This document shows positions 14,165-14,777 of a stretch of 14,777 nt of DNA, in pieces. How positions within the stretch are numbered: position 1 is the first letter of the stretch; the number at the start of each line of letters is the position of its first letter. The notes beneath the pieces are model-generated. The model was given only the letters and a program-made list of their open reading frames with translations. It was not told the origin of the DNA and made no database searches. The position numbers were made by a program, and so were the translations under genes. The DNA is from JBNJDW01 sp051745265 (GTDB taxonomy: Bacteria; Pseudomonadota; Alphaproteobacteria; Micavibrionales; CSBR16-224), in NCBI GenBank assembly GCA_051745265.1, contig JBNJDW010000022.1:1-14777 (forward strand), read 5' to 3'.

Positions 14165-14777
14165 TTACAGGCCTGAAATACCCAAAGGTCTTTTAGCGCC
14201 ACGGGGCTTTGTTTTGTCACTGAAATGTGTGAAATAGACATTCTGAAGGCGATTATGCGCGCCTAACATCGGGTCGGCGGGATTGATCGGCAAGGTTAAA
14301 TTCTTGATCTGATCAAAATGTTCATCTGACAGGATCAGCCCCTGATCTTTTTGCTCTTCAACCGCCTTTGAAAAGTTTTTGAGAGCCTTTATGACCGCCG
14401 GCGAAGACGGGGATTCTGCCGCTTCTACTTCTTTTCGGCACTTTAGCGCCGTTTTCAAAAGATCAACAAAACTTTTTACTTTAGCCTGTCCGCTTGTATC
14501 TTCCGGCGTAATCTTGAGCTTTTGATCTGACAGCGGTATTTCAAACTGAGGATGCGGGGAACAGGTATAACGCTTAAAATGCACCATCGCATGACCCGAT
14601 TGCAACGGTGTTGGCAGATGACAGCTGGGCTTTATAGAATGAATAAAATTAAAGAACGCGGCATCATCCGCGGCAAAGCGGCGGATGATCTTGCGGGCCT
14701 GCGCCATATCCATCACTTCCGCTTCCGCGGGCGGTAACGGGGCGGGCGTATAGCTGATCGAGTCAAAGACCTGTTTT
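14165..14777 (-). CDS. Tandem-family paralogue 4 (unknown function; 5' end outside window)
   Basis: Fourth member, running off the right edge. The reading frame stays open to the last base and begins KQVFDSISYTPAPLPPAEAE, so by comparison only the first six residues (MKTLSL) are missing and the full protein would be about 209 residues. An in-frame GTG at 14716 is not the start, because the conserved N-terminus continues upstream of it. Shared blocks: RFAADDAAFFNFI, KCRKEVEAAESPSSPAVIKA, FDQIKNLTLPINPADP, and YFTHF. The tail is basic (DKTKPRGAKRPLG). Its outermost 55 bases in the window are identical to the matching part of paralogue 1. No function is recognised. The array may continue further right. 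Confidence 0.8.
   Translation of the reverse strand, partial: KQVFDSISYTPAPLPPAEAEVMDMAQARKIIRRFAADDAAFFNFIHSIKPSCHLPTPLQSGHAMVHFKRYTCSPHPQFEIPLSDQKLKITPEDTSGQAKVKSFVDLLKTALKCRKEVEAAESPSSPAVIKALKNFSKAVEEQKDQGLILSDEHFDQIKNLTLPINPADPMLGAHNRLQNVYFTHFSDKTKPRGAKRPLGISGL

Larger units (their letters stand above)
12176..14777 (-). repeat. Tandem array of four diverged gene copies
   Basis: Four head-to-tail copies with a repeat period of about 650-680 bases make up the right 2.6 kb. Identity is patchy. The 55 bases at 12752-12806 equal 14723-14777 exactly (copies 1 and 4). The 30 bases at 12311-12340 equal 13624-13653 (copies 1 and 3). The 27 bases at 12801-12827 equal 13459-13485 (copies 1 and 2) and span the start codon. 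Between these blocks the copies are much more diverged. By eye the region is somewhat more AT-rich than the pyk or etf genes. No flanking direct repeats or transposase are seen. Confidence 0.85.

Noticed and set aside
12176..14777. The tandem array as a phage, integron cassette or insertion-sequence remnant
   Set aside because: No integrase, transposase, attC-like site, terminal inverted repeats or target duplication is visible, and all four frames are intact.

Overview
The window looks like chromosome from an alphaproteobacterium. Three small or regulatory families typical of that class sit close together (a DUF1192 protein, a DUF1013/TrcR regulator, a YdcH/DUF465 protein), and the metabolic genes read like alphaproteobacterial housekeeping genes. 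Coding DNA is moderately GC-rich, with short AT-rich gaps. There is no gene-free stretch over about 200 bases, and I see no tRNA, rRNA, insertion sequence, phage gene or CRISPR array.

Left part (1-3070): a sugar kinase of the ROK family (Mak-like fructokinase, cut by the left edge) is read leftward and coupled to a DUF1192 protein. Head-to-head with them is an NAD(P)H:quinone oxidoreductase, followed by trcR, which ends in a strong intrinsic terminator. A 54-residue YdcH-like protein converges on that terminator.

Middle (3183-8360): a VanX/DdpX-type D-Ala-D-Ala dipeptidase diverges from a tightly overlapping four-gene operon: a peptide-binding protein, an unrecognised membrane-anchored helical protein, and two DppB/DppC-type permeases. 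The set resembles the E. coli ddpX-ddpABCDF theme of taking up and splitting cell-wall-derived dipeptides. It has an extra protein, no ATPase genes in the window, and a dipeptidase with an Asp where VanX has a zinc-binding His.

Right-middle (8365-12088): pyruvate kinase (leftward), an EmrE-type small multidrug transporter (rightward), and etfB-etfA (leftward), the two subunits of electron-transfer flavoprotein.

Right end (12176-14777): four tandem, same-strand paralogues of about 210-217 residues belonging to a family I do not recognise. They are nearly back-to-back, share a strongly conserved N-terminus and a conserved second core, differ in the middle and tail, and lack Shine-Dalgarno sequences. 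The fourth runs off the right edge. This array is the best candidate for something undescribed.
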